A stretch of 34,866 nucleotides of DNA from a virus, in the IMG/VR virus record IMGVR_UViG_3300042987_000600, positions 1 to 34,866 of that record; one strand, written 5' to 3'. The notes under the pieces were generated by a model that ran no database searches, was not told the origin of the DNA, and saw only the letters and a list, made by a program, of their open reading frames with translations. The position numbers and the translations under genes were made by a program. Shown in pieces: positions 10,038-17,563 of the stretch. Positions within the stretch are counted from its first letter, which is position 1. Every line of letters begins with the position of its first letter.

Positions 10038-11723
10038 ATGCCAATATATGACGATTTTTACGATGCAGTAATTTCTGTACAAACTGCTGCACAACAAGAT
10101 GCTGCAGAGCGAGCCCGCTTTGCCAATGCTGCTGCTAATGCAGCCAATGTCGCAGCAACAACAAAACAAGTTCCAGTAACAGTAACTGTTCAACCTGGCG
10201 ATACTCTTTCTGCAATTGCTAAAAAGAATAACACAACAGTTGCAGAAATTTTAGACCTAAATCCAAAGTTTGAAAACAACCCTAAGTACCAGGGTGGAAA
10301 TATGATTTGGTCTGGCACTACGGTAAATGTTGGATATAAAAATGAAACAGTAACCCCTTCACCAACACCAACTGCTTCACCGAAACCAACTGCTTCGCCA
10401 ACTCCTAGTCCTTCACCTACCCCAAGTCCTACCCCAAGTCCTACCCCAAGTCCTACCCCAAGTCCTACCCCAAGTCCTACCCCAAGTCCAACACCTAGCC
10501 CAACACCCTCACCTACACCTAGTCCTACTCCATCACCAACACCTACTCCATCACCCACACCAACTTCTAGTCCAGCTTTTGGTGGCGACCCTAATTCTGG
10601 CGCTGGTGGTAAAGGTCCTGATGCAGCAGCAACAGGTGCAATTCTTGACCAAATTGCTGCGCTAACAGCACAGATTGCAGCTATGCAAGCTGCTGCTGCA
10701 GCCGAGGCTGCAAAGCCAAAGGTTACTGGTACACGCACAGTTCGTAAAACTGGTGGCGTTGTTGAAGTATACCAACAAATGTCTGATGGTTCTCTTGGTA
10801 ACTTAATCGAATCTTACAAAGATTTTGGTGCTCGTGACTCTGTCATGAGAATGTTTGAGAACACAGGTCTTGGCGACACGTTTATTAAATCATTAATGGA
10901 TACCATAGATAAAGTCTATGAAGAAAACATTATGCCCACTGATGAACAAATTCTTAATACAATTTACACCAGTGATGCATACAAGACACGGTTTGCTGCT
11001 AACGAGGCTATTCGTAAACGTATAGCAGATGGTAAGGGTCGCCCTGGCGACAGACTTTTAGCTCCTGCAGAATACATTGCAGCCGAAGATGGCTATAGAG
11101 AAATCATGCAAGAAGCAGGATTGCCAGAGAATTTCTATGACCAACCAGAAGATTTGGGTAATCTTATTGCTAACTCAATTAGCGTTGGTGAATTTACAGC
11201 ACGTGTAAACATTGCACAGAATGCACTGCAAAAAGCAGACCAAGCAATTGTTCAATCACTTAAAGATTATTATGGTTTATCTTCTGGCGACCTTGTCGCC
11301 TACTTGTTAGATAATGAGAAAGCATTTGATGCTATCAACTCTCGTTACCAATACTCAACAGAGCAAGCTAAGTTAATGTATACCTCTTCTGAGGTTGGCG
11401 GAGCAGCACGTCGTGCAGGATTTGACACAGGTATCTCTAGAGGCTTTGCTGAAGAGATTACCAAGGCAGGTAAGGCAGAATCTGCCGAACGTGCCTTCCA
11501 AGGTGCAGCCCGCGAACAAGATGATTACCGACGCTTGATGTCGCTATATGGCGAAACCGCTGGCACAGAAGACTTAGCTCGTGAAGCGCTTGGTCTTGCT
11601 GGTGGTGCTGAAGTTGGTATCAAGACCAAGAAACTTGCTTCTAAAGAACGCGCCAAGTTCCAGCAACGTGGAGCAATTGACCGCACATCGTTAGGTTCTC
11701 GTCTAAGAACACCTGACGTTTAA
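10038..11723 (+). CDS. LysM protein with long Pro-Thr-Ser linker, 561 aa
   Basis: Residues 1-45 are Ala-rich and helical. Residues about 47-102 form a LysM domain ([20 protein letters not shown], ending [12 protein letters not shown]). Residues 110-180 are a PSPTPSPTP linker, an extended polyproline-like rod. Residues 200-230 are an Ala/Gln helix, and the last 330 residues are a helical domain with several conserved-looking charged segments. The MIWSGT string is shared with the LysM of the gene at 853, so these two domains look like close paralogues. The gene is last before the capsid leader. A rod-separated wall-binding head suggests a virion protein that reaches outward; whether it lies in the capsid or the tail cannot be seen. 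Confidence 0.65.
   Translation: MPIYDDFYDAVISVQTAAQQDAAERARFANAAANAANVAATTKQVPVTVTVQPGDTLSAIAKKNNTTVAEILDLNPKFENNPKYQGGNMIWSGTTVNVGYKNETVTPSPTPTASPKPTASPTPSPSPTPSPTPSPTPSPTPSPTPSPTPSPTPSPTPSPTPSPTPSPTPTPSPTPTSSPAFGGDPNSGAGGKGPDAAATGAILDQIAALTAQIAAMQAAAAAEAAKPKVTGTRTVRKTGGVVEVYQQMSDGSLGNLIESYKDFGARDSVMRMFENTGLGDTFIKSLMDTIDKVYEENIMPTDEQILNTIYTSDAYKTRFAANEAIRKRIADGKGRPGDRLLAPAEYIAAEDGYREIMQEAGLPENFYDQPEDLGNLIANSISVGEFTARVNIAQNALQKADQAIVQSLKDYYGLSSGDLVAYLLDNEKAFDAINSRYQYSTEQAKLMYTSSEVGGAARRAGFDTGISRGFAEEITKAGKAESAERAFQGAAREQDDYRRLMSLYGETAGTEDLAREALGLAGGAEVGIKTKKLASKERAKFQQRGAIDRTSLGSRLRTPDV
10416..10487 (+). repeat. Six identical 12-bp tandem repeats (CCTACCCCAAGT)
   Basis: Six perfect copies of CCTACCCCAAGT run from 10416 to 10487, with degenerate copies on both sides. 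Each copy encodes PTPS. Because the unit is a multiple of three, slippage would lengthen or shorten the Pro-rich linker of the LysM protein without changing frame. Confidence 0.9.
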
Positions 11724-11734
11724 TAGATTCCGTC

Positions 11735-11839
11735 CCAGACCGTCCAGCCCTGGTGATGTGTATAAGTCTGGAAGTCATCACGTCTACGAATCAGTACCCC
11801 TGCTGAGGAGTACGTGTGGTGCAGAACCCGATGAGGGTT
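11735..11839 (+). promoter_or_regulatory. Structured leader before the capsid operon, possible pseudoknot
   Basis: The 141-base gap before the scaffold gene holds several complementary blocks. CCAGAC (11735-11740) can pair with GTCTGG (11766-11771). GTGATG (11753-11758), inside that loop, can pair with CATCAC (11776-11781) outside it, which is an H-type pseudoknot topology. Two hairpins follow: GTACCCC/GGAGTAC (11794-11800 with 11807-11813, one mismatch) and AACCC/GGGTT (11825-11829 with 11835-11839, loop GATGA). No U-tract follows, so this is not a simple terminator. It ends 15 bases before the AAGGGAG ribosome-binding site of the scaffold gene. RNA processing, translational control or a ribozyme are all possible. 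Confidence 0.45.
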
Positions 11840-11864
11840 TAACTACTAATAAAGGGAGAAAACA

Positions 11865-12314
11865 ATGGCAGAAGAATACCTAGAGTACGACTTCGAAGAT
11901 GAAGACAATGGCAGTGGAACTGACCTTGTAAAGAAACTTCGCAAACAGATTGATTCACTTTCCAAGCAACTTAAGGAACGTGATGAAATTCTTGCAGAGT
12001 TTACTACACAAAGTCATGAAGCATCTATTGGTGAAATCTTAGAAGGTTTCGGACTTAATCCAAGAATTGCAAAATTCATCCCAGATGAAATTGAAGCAGA
12101 CGAGGATGCTGTCGCACAATGGTTAAATGAATACGGCGATGCATTCGGTATCGAAGCCGTTGAAGAGGGGACTGAGTCCCCTGACGCTCAATCATATGAG
12201 CGAATGTCAGACTTTGATGATGGTGATATTGACCCATATGTTGGTCAAGATTTAGCTTCTCGTATTGCGAACGCAGGTTCGCCAGAGGAGTTGAGTAACT
12301 TACTCAAAGGCTGA
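11865..12314 (+). CDS. Probable capsid scaffolding protein, 149 aa
   Basis: The product is strongly acidic, with a coiled-coil segment at residues about 21-46 (LVKKLRKQIDSLSKQLKERD) and several Asp/Glu clusters. It lies 34 bases upstream of the major capsid gene and has a strong ribosome-binding site (AAGGGAG, 7 bases from the ATG). Scaffold proteins are typically acidic, helical and encoded directly before the capsid protein; they line the procapsid and leave before or during packaging. Assignment rests on position and composition, as scaffold sequences are poorly conserved. Confidence 0.7.
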   Translation: MAEEYLEYDFEDEDNGSGTDLVKKLRKQIDSLSKQLKERDEILAEFTTQSHEASIGEILEGFGLNPRIAKFIPDEIEADEDAVAQWLNEYGDAFGIEAVEEGTESPDAQSYERMSDFDDGDIDPYVGQDLASRIANAGSPEELSNLLKG

Positions 12315-12348
12315 TACGTCCACAATCAACCCCAATTAGAAGGAAATC

Positions 12349-13323
12349 ATGCCTACTACACCAGCAACGTCAACTACGACATCAACGATGTCGAACTTGA
12401 TTCAGACGGCGTATGACAAGTACATTGAGTTTAACCTTCGCTCTGAGCCAATGTTCCGTAAGTTTGCGGACAAGCGCCCAGTCGATGTAACAAACCCAGG
12501 TAACACCGTCGTCTTCCAGGTCTATCAGGACCTATCACGTGCAACTACTGCACTAACTCAGACACAAGACCCAGACGCAGTAACACTTAACAACACCAAC
12601 AAGGTGAATGTTACAGTAGATGAATACGGCAATGCTGTAATCACAACTGAGCGTCTTGCTCTTGAGTCAATCTCCGCAATTGACCCAGCTGTTGCAGACA
12701 TGTTGTCATTCAACATGCGCGACTCTCTAGACTCTTTGGTCTGGACCAAGCTGACATCTCTTGCAACAATGCGTTACACAGGTACAACCTCTGCTGATGA
12801 ATCAACCATCAACGGTGAGAACGTATCTTCAAGCACCACTGCTGCAAACATCACTGCTGCTCTTGCACGTAAGGGTGTTGCTAAGCTTCGTGGCGCAAAC
12901 GTACAGCCACGTGAAGGCGGACTCTATACAGCACTAATTCACCCAGATGTATCTTATGACCTTCGTTCCGAAGCTCAGAGCTCTGGTTCTGCTGTATGGC
13001 AGTTGCCTCACACCTATACAGAGGCTGGCGTTGCCAACCTATGGAATGGTGAAATCGGTATCTACGACCAAGTTCGTTATATCGAATCTCCACGCTGCGA
13101 GTCAATCTCTGGCTCTGGCACTTCAAAGGTATACGCAACTGTTCTTCTCGGAAAGCAGGCTCTTCTTGAGGCTGTTTCTTACGAGCCAAAGACAGTTATC
13201 GGTCCTGTAACAGATAAGTTAATGCGCTTCCGCCCAGCGGGTTGGAAGGGACTTCTTGGATGGAACATCTTCCGTAAGGAAGCACGTTACGTCATCCAGA
13301 CTAAGTCAAGCATCGCTTCCTAG
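12349..13323 (+). CDS. Major capsid protein, N4-gp56 family, 324 aa
   Basis: The N-terminal region reads YDKYIEFNLRSEPMFRKFAD, followed by VDVTNPGNTVVFQVYQDLS and VTVDEYGNAVITTERLAL. These are the hallmark strings of the N4-gp56 family of HK97-fold capsid proteins. Further matches are the repeated DP and the helix NMRDSLDSLVWTKL. The length of 324 is normal for the family. It forms the icosahedral shell. Codon choice here is noticeably more regular and C-ending than in neighbours (for example repeated AAG, GTC, ATC), as expected for a very highly expressed gene. This is the safest structural call in the window. Confidence 0.9.
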   Translation: MPTTPATSTTTSTMSNLIQTAYDKYIEFNLRSEPMFRKFADKRPVDVTNPGNTVVFQVYQDLSRATTALTQTQDPDAVTLNNTNKVNVTVDEYGNAVITTERLALESISAIDPAVADMLSFNMRDSLDSLVWTKLTSLATMRYTGTTSADESTINGENVSSSTTAANITAALARKGVAKLRGANVQPREGGLYTALIHPDVSYDLRSEAQSSGSAVWQLPHTYTEAGVANLWNGEIGIYDQVRYIESPRCESISGSGTSKVYATVLLGKQALLEAVSYEPKTVIGPVTDKLMRFRPAGWKGLLGWNIFRKEARYVIQTKSSIAS

Positions 13324-13333
13324 TTTACAAAGT

Positions 13334-13359
13334 GAGAGGGGTGGGCAACCACCCCTCTC
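13334..13359 (+). other. 11-bp perfect stem with GCAA tetraloop after the capsid gene
   Basis: GAGAGGGGTGG (13334-13344) pairs perfectly with CCACCCCTCTC (13349-13359) around a GNRA loop, GCAA. The hairpin begins 10 bases after the capsid stop. No T-run follows; the next bases are ACATAAGGAG, the ribosome-binding site of the next gene. It could act as a weak or factor-assisted terminator, or protect the 3' end of an abundant capsid mRNA. Confidence 0.7.
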
Positions 13360-13374
13360 CACATAAGGAGATAC

Positions 13375-13575
13375 GTGGCTAAAAAGAAAAAGGCTGAAGA
13401 ACTACCTCTAGATTTCTTTACGCCACTACAAGAATACGCACATCAAGCACATGAGTTATATAACTCTTTTGCACAGGCAGGTTTTACAGAAGGTGAAGCG
13501 TGGGAACTAATGGTTCGTCACCTTCCAGATTGGGAATTAGAGTCACCAGACTTTACAGAAAAGGATGAAGAATAA
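13375..13575 (+). CDS. Small hypothetical protein, 66 aa
   Basis: GTG start at 13375, five bases after AAGGAG (13364-13369). The stop overlaps the next ATG (TAATG). The product begins MAKKKKAEELPLDF and continues as an amphipathic helical segment (LQEYAHQAHELYNSFAQAGF) with an acidic tail. Short proteins of this style directly after the capsid gene are common in phages of this layout. Function is unknown. Confidence 0.65.
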   Translation: MAKKKKAEELPLDFFTPLQEYAHQAHELYNSFAQAGFTEGEAWELMVRHLPDWELESPDFTEKDEE

Positions 13576-13697
13576 TGCCAAAAGTTGGTAAAAAAGAATT
13601 TGCATACACTGCTAAGGGAATGGCTATGGCTAAAGCTGAAGCCAAAAAAACTGGCAAGAAGATGGCTATAAAGAAGCCAAAGCTCAAGAAAAAATAA
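13575..13697 (+). CDS. Small very basic protein, 40 aa
   Basis: ATG at 13575 overlaps the upstream TAA, and the TAA at 13695-13697 overlaps the next ATG. More than a third of residues are Lys, and the sequence reads MPKVGKKEFAYTAKGMAMAK at its start. Precise stop-start overlaps at both ends support it as a real gene despite its size. A DNA-binding or virion-packaged role is plausible; no family known to me. Confidence 0.6.
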   Translation: MPKVGKKEFAYTAKGMAMAKAEAKKTGKKMAIKKPKLKKK

Positions 13698-13867
13698 TGT
13701 CATCGGGTAAATACAAGTCACATCATGGCTTTAACCCAATACAGATTAAAGATGGAATGGTTGTTCGTCTTCGTAAAGACGGACGCATCCAATCGATACT
13801 AGGAAAAGTCGGGGAGTATAAGAAGAATGGACCCAAGGCTAAAGAGGGCGGGCGTAGCGGGCTTTAA
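13697..13867 (+). CDS. Small basic hypothetical protein, 56 aa
   Basis: ATG at 13697 overlaps the previous stop (TAATG), and the frame closes with TAA at 13865-13867, 41 bases inside the next gene. It contains IQIKDGMVVRLRKDGRIQSI, which looks like a small beta-rich fold. The long overlap with the next gene means one of the two ends is under dual coding. Function unknown. Confidence 0.55.
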   Translation: MSSGKYKSHHGFNPIQIKDGMVVRLRKDGRIQSILGKVGEYKKNGPKAKEGGRSGL

Positions 13868-14102
13868 TAAACCTAAGCGCACCCCAAACCACCCAACCAA
13901 ATCTCATGTTGTCGTAGCCAAATCTGGCTCACAAGTAAAGACAATTAGGTTTGGTCAGCAAGGCGTATCAGGCTCCCCGAAAAAAGCTGGAGAAACAAAA
14001 TCTTACCGTCAACGTCGCCAATCATTTAAGGCTCGTCATGCTAAGAATATATCTAAGGGTGTTATGTCCGCAGCATATTGGGCAGACAAGGTGAAATGGT
14101 AA
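13827..14102 (+). CDS. Conserved phage basic protein, 91 aa (YWADKVKW-ending family)
   Basis: The sequence starts MDPRLKRAGVAGFNKPKRTP and ends with ARHAKNISKGVMSAAYWADKVKW. I recognise this pattern (DPRLKRAG, HPTKSHVVVAK, KTIRFGQQG, FKARH, MSAAYWADKVKW) as a small protein widely conserved in phages of aquatic and soil bacteria, where it has no assigned function. It is highly basic. ATG at 13827 lies within the end of the previous gene, and its TAA overlaps the next ATG. Strong conservation across distant phages suggests a core structural or DNA-binding task. Confidence 0.75.
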   Translation: MDPRLKRAGVAGFNKPKRTPNHPTKSHVVVAKSGSQVKTIRFGQQGVSGSPKKAGETKSYRQRRQSFKARHAKNISKGVMSAAYWADKVKW

Positions 14103-14356
14103 TGGCAAAGATATTTCGTGGACCAACCATGAAAATCAAACTTGGTATGAGTAATGACCTTTGGTTTGTTTCTTATCCATGGGGTAAGACCGTAGTAAAG
14201 AAAAATGGAACTTGGTCAACCATAGTTTCGCCACAAGATAGCAGCTTAGCCAGTTATGACAAGGTGCTTCGTGGTGGATATGACAACCCAATTACCGATG
14301 CAGAGGCAGCAGAGTTAACTGCTGCGGGATATGGTGAATACATTGTCGAAGTGTAG
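14102..14356 (+). CDS. Hypothetical protein, 84 aa
   Basis: I choose ATG at 14102, which overlaps the upstream TAA as TAATG like its neighbours; an upstream in-frame TTG at 14078 and ATG at 14096 are alternatives. The product is beta-rich, with Trp residues (NDLWFVSYPWGKTVVKKNGTW) and a C-terminal segment DAEAAELTAAGYGEYIVEV that resembles a small repeat-like helix and strand. Function unknown; it belongs to the post-capsid string of small genes. Confidence 0.55.
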   Translation: MAKIFRGPTMKIKLGMSNDLWFVSYPWGKTVVKKNGTWSTIVSPQDSSLASYDKVLRGGYDNPITDAEAAELTAAGYGEYIVEV

Positions 14357-14585
14357 AAGTGGATGTGTAACTCAGGACCATGAGTCTTGGGGAGAATGCC
14401 TTCGTGCAGCTAATTTGAACTTTAGCAATGAGCGTGTATCAGCCGAAATTAAAAACACAGATAAAGAATTGAGCGCATATCGTGACGCTCGCAAGCAAGG
14501 AATTCAACCTGCTTCAACAAAAATGAAAGACATTCAAAAAGCGGTCAGAGCATCTGACCTTATCGGAAGGGCAGCGAAAGCGTAA
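14331..14585 (+). CDS. Conserved Cys-containing phage protein, 84 aa
   Basis: ATG at 14331 lies 26 bases inside the previous gene, and the stop overlaps the next ATG (TAATG). The N-terminal block has three cysteines, KCRSGCVTQDHESWGECLRA, a pattern I associate with a small conserved phage protein encoded near the adaptor gene. The rest is a charged helix with a YRDARKQGIQPAST segment. The cysteines could bind a metal or be structural. Function is not established. Confidence 0.6.
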   Translation: MVNTLSKCRSGCVTQDHESWGECLRAANLNFSNERVSAEIKNTDKELSAYRDARKQGIQPASTKMKDIQKAVRASDLIGRAAKA

Positions 14586-15484
14586 TGGCAACACTAAACC
14601 AGCTGACCGAACAGACCCTTGGCGAAGTTAATTCTTACGTCAAAAACCAAGAATCAGTTACGGTTATTACCAGCGCCACAACTGCTGGCGACGCAACCAT
14701 GTTGGTTGATGATGCTACTGCGCTGAGCAAGGGCATCGTTGAGATAGATGATGAACTAATCTACTTAAAGAAGATTATCCCAACCAGCGGTTCTATTCAA
14801 GTTCTTGGAACTACTGGCAATGTTATTGGTCGTGGCTGGCGTGGAACTACAGCAACAAGCCACGTAACTGGTTCGGTTGTAAGAAACAACCCAATCTTTC
14901 CTCGCAATCAAGTTAAGCGAGCTATTAACGAAACCATTAAAGCAATGAACTTCCCAGTTATTACATACCATACATTTACTTTTAATGGTGCTGACTATTC
15001 ATACTTGCTACCAGATGCGTTAGAAGATATAACTGGTATCTCATGGGATGTCCCAGACTCAACAGGCGTATGGCAGATTATTAAAAACTATCGAGTCGAT
15101 AAGAATTATTACGACACCACTACTTCAACAATCAAGCAGGCTTTGATTCTAAAAGAATCACCAATGCCTGGTCGTACAGTCAATGTTCAATATACAAAGT
15201 TCCCAACAGTCATTACAGATAACCAAGAGTTAACTGCTAGTGGTCTTCCAGCATCTTGCGAAGATGTCGTTCGCCTTGGTGCTATGTATCGCCTACTTAC
15301 AACAGTAGACCCTGGAAAGGTTACGGCAACCGCAGTATCTGCAGATGCCCTCGACCAACCAGTCCAAGCTGGAGCGTCTACCAACGCTGCAAAGTATATC
15401 TTCCAGCTTTACACCGTTCGCCTCAGCGAAGAAATCGCTAAGCAACAAGCCAACTTCCTAAACACAATACAGTATACGAGGTAA
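14585..15484 (+). CDS. Probable head-to-tail adaptor / connector protein, 299 aa
   Basis: Three regions are visible. Residues 1-25 form a helix. Residues about 25-105 form a beta domain with IDDELIYLKK and GRGWRGTTATSHVTGSVVRN, the signature of a small domain also seen in phage fibre proteins. The C-terminal two thirds contains VRLGAMYRLLTTVDPGKV and a long helix ending KQQANFLNTIQYTR, typical of adaptor proteins that stack under the portal in short-tailed phages. Its place after the capsid genes and before the fibres fits. Exact type (T7 gp11-like or other) cannot be fixed by eye. Confidence 0.55.
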   Translation: MATLNQLTEQTLGEVNSYVKNQESVTVITSATTAGDATMLVDDATALSKGIVEIDDELIYLKKIIPTSGSIQVLGTTGNVIGRGWRGTTATSHVTGSVVRNNPIFPRNQVKRAINETIKAMNFPVITYHTFTFNGADYSYLLPDALEDITGISWDVPDSTGVWQIIKNYRVDKNYYDTTTSTIKQALILKESPMPGRTVNVQYTKFPTVITDNQELTASGLPASCEDVVRLGAMYRLLTTVDPGKVTATAVSADALDQPVQAGASTNAAKYIFQLYTVRLSEEIAKQQANFLNTIQYTR

Positions 15485-15487
15485 TAC

Positions 15488-17233
15488 ATGCCATCAATTG
15501 CACGTTATTATAGCTCAACCGCTGCTAAGACAACACTATCTAGCGCGATTGATGCTAGCACGACAAGCACAAGCTTGTCGCTGGCTGCTGCTTCTGGTTT
15601 ACCATCGCAGTATCCATTTACACTTATTCTTGAAAAGGATACCGCTAACGAAGAAATCGTAACGGTAACCGCCCTCGTTGGTACTGCATATACAGTAACT
15701 CGTGGTGTTGATGGCACAAGCTCTAAAGCGCACTCGGTTGGAGCAACTGTAGAACATGGTGTTTCCGCATTAGACTTCTCTGACTTCCGTTCTCATGAGG
15801 CTGCAACCTCTGCTCACGGAGTAACTGGAGATATTGTAGGAACTGGCGGAGCACAGACCCTCGCTTCTAAAACCCTTACATCTCCAACAGTTAATACACC
15901 AACTATTGCTGGTGCAACAATCAGCGGTACATTTACATCTACTGCCACAATTACTGGTGGTACATACTCCAGCGCAACTTTAGGTTCTGATTTATCTGCT
16001 GGTGGATTTAAGATTACAAACCTTGCTACACCAACAGCATCAAGCGATGCTGTTCGCAAAGACTTTGCTGATGCTCAAGTTGCTGCTGCTGCGACATCCG
16101 CAGCATCTGCAGCAACCAGTGCTACCGCAGCAGCAACCTCTGCTGCATCCGCTGCAACGTCAGCCACATCTGCTGCTAACTCGGTAGCAACTATTCAGAC
16201 ATCTGCTACTTCGGCTGCAAATTCAGCCACTGCTGCAGCGACTTCGGCAACCAGCGCTGCTGCGTCAGCAACAGCTGCTGCCACTTCAGCAACCTCAGCT
16301 CTTGCATCTCAGACAGCAGCAGCCACATCTGCTACCTCTGCAGCAGCATCCGCTACTGCAGCAGCAACCAGCGCATCATCTGCTTTAACTAGCCAAACCT
16401 CAGCTGCTACTTCGGCAACGTCTGCTGCAGCAAGCGCTACCGCTGCTGCTACCTCTGCAACTTCTGCAGCCAATAGTGCAACTACTGCTGCTGCGTCCGT
16501 TGCTTCGATTGCTGGTTATGCATCAGCTGCTGCAGCAAGTGAAACTGCTGCTGCTACCAGTGCAAGCTCTGCTGCAACATCGGCATCAAGTGCATTAACA
16601 TCACAAACATCTGCTGCAACCAGTGCTACAAGCGCTGCTGCAAGTGCAACCGCTGCAGCAACAAGTGCTACATCGGCAGCTGCTTCAGCGGTTGTTGCAA
16701 ACGATTGGGCAACACTTACTTCTGGACCAGTAGCTGGTGGAGAATACTCTGCTAAGTATCATGCTATCGCTGCTGCGACTAGTGCAACATCTGCATCTAC
16801 GTCTGCAACATCAGCACAGACCTCTGCCTCATCTGCAGCAACATCTGCATCTTCGGCTGCTACTTCAGCAAGCTCGGCACAGACTTCTGCTACTAGCGCA
16901 GCAACCGTTTATGATAATTTTGATGACCGCTATCTTGGTTCTAAATCAACAGCACCCACATTAGATAATGATGGTGATGCACTTATTACTGGTGCGCTGT
17001 ATTTTAATTCAACTACTGGGGTTATGGGAGTATGGTCAGGTTCTGCTTGGGTAGCAATTAACCAAGCAAATGCTTACTCAGCACCAACGCTTGGTTCAAC
17101 ACTTATATCTTCTGGTACAACAATTGGAACCTTAAATGGATTAACCAAACTTGTATCAGCAACATTTGCATCTCTTGATTCTGATTCCAAAGAAATAGAC
17201 ATAACGCTCATGAACATCATGGGCGCGTATTAA
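15488..17233 (+). CDS. Tail fibre with long Ala-Thr-Ser stalk, 581 aa
   Basis: Residues 1-100 form a beta domain containing EEIVTVTALVGTAYTVTRGV and ending in GVSALDFSDF, which is common at the virion-proximal end of phage fibres. Residues about 100-195 are beta-helix-like (TLTSPTVNTPTIAGATISGT). Residues about 195-475 are an almost pure Ala/Ser/Thr stalk of SAATSATAAATSA-type repeats, expected to form a trimeric shaft. The C-terminal 100 residues carry a tip with LYFNSTTGVMGVWSGSAWVA. The fibre is likely to adsorb to the cell surface. No intramolecular chaperone motif was recognised. Confidence 0.75.
   Translation: MPSIARYYSSTAAKTTLSSAIDASTTSTSLSLAAASGLPSQYPFTLILEKDTANEEIVTVTALVGTAYTVTRGVDGTSSKAHSVGATVEHGVSALDFSDFRSHEAATSAHGVTGDIVGTGGAQTLASKTLTSPTVNTPTIAGATISGTFTSTATITGGTYSSATLGSDLSAGGFKITNLATPTASSDAVRKDFADAQVAAAATSAASAATSATAAATSAASAATSATSAANSVATIQTSATSAANSATAAATSATSAAASATAAATSATSALASQTAAATSATSAAASATAAATSASSALTSQTSAATSATSAAASATAAATSATSAANSATTAAASVASIAGYASAAAASETAAATSASSAATSASSALTSQTSAATSATSAAASATAAATSATSAAASAVVANDWATLTSGPVAGGEYSAKYHAIAAATSATSASTSATSAQTSASSAATSASSAATSASSAQTSATSAATVYDNFDDRYLGSKSTAPTLDNDGDALITGALYFNSTTGVMGVWSGSAWVAINQANAYSAPTLGSTLISSGTTIGTLNGLTKLVSATFASLDSDSKEIDITLMNIMGAY
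16075..16905 (+). repeat. Degenerate coding repeat of the fibre stalk
   Basis: Short GCA/GCT/ACA/TCT codon blocks encode repeats close to (A/S)(A/T)(T/S)SA. One longer repeat, coding for SSALTSQTSAATSATSAAAS, appears twice (near 16372 and 16582). Such regions can change length by recombination. The stretch is interrupted by VVANDWATLTSG-coding sequence near 16690-16735. Confidence 0.8.
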
Positions 17234-17248
17234 GAAAGGTAGTAACTA

Positions 17249-17563
17249 ATGGCTACGACAACTAAAGTGCTGGCTAGAACCGCAGCAGCGACATCTAGCG
17301 CAACACTATACACAGCTCCTAATACGAGCACTCTGGCAGTGGTGACTAATATTGTCATTGCTAATGCTGCAACTTCTCAATCAACTGCGACTATCGCAAT
17401 CGATGGCGTAGTGGTTGTACCAGCGGTTAAGTTAGATGCCAACTCGGTACTTGGGTTTGATATGAAGCAGGTTATTCCTGCTAATGCAACACCTAAAACA
17501 ATTACTGGGTTTGCCTCAACCACTGCAGTCAATTTCCATATCAGCGGAGTGGAGATTAACTAA
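17249..17563 (+). CDS. Small beta-rich tail-associated protein, 104 aa
   Basis: The product is rich in Ala, Thr and Val and alternates hydrophobic residues (LAVVTNIVIANAATSQSTATI), ending in FHISGVEIN. Proteins of this shape, with LYTxPxxT near the start and a terminal SGxEI, are often found between fibre genes and form small beta-sandwich trimers on the tail. The stop overlaps the next ATG (TAATG). Function as a fibre accessory is inferred from fold style and position. Confidence 0.6.
   Translation: MATTTKVLARTAAATSSATLYTAPNTSTLAVVTNIVIANAATSQSTATIAIDGVVVVPAVKLDANSVLGFDMKQVIPANATPKTITGFASTTAVNFHISGVEIN

Noticed and set aside
10190-10738. 182-codon - strand frame rich in Gly and Val
   Set aside because: It is the reverse complement of the Pro-Thr-Ser repeat and has no independent support.
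11731-11840. Hammerhead ribozyme in the capsid leader
   Set aside because: The CUGAUGA and GAAA core elements are not present in the required order.
13334-13359. Calling the capsid-gene hairpin a full intrinsic terminator
   Set aside because: No T-run follows, and the next gene has its ribosome-binding site 5 bases later.
16075-16905. CRISPR-like array
   Set aside because: The repeats are short, degenerate, in frame, and encode a fibre stalk; there are no constant repeats with unique spacers.
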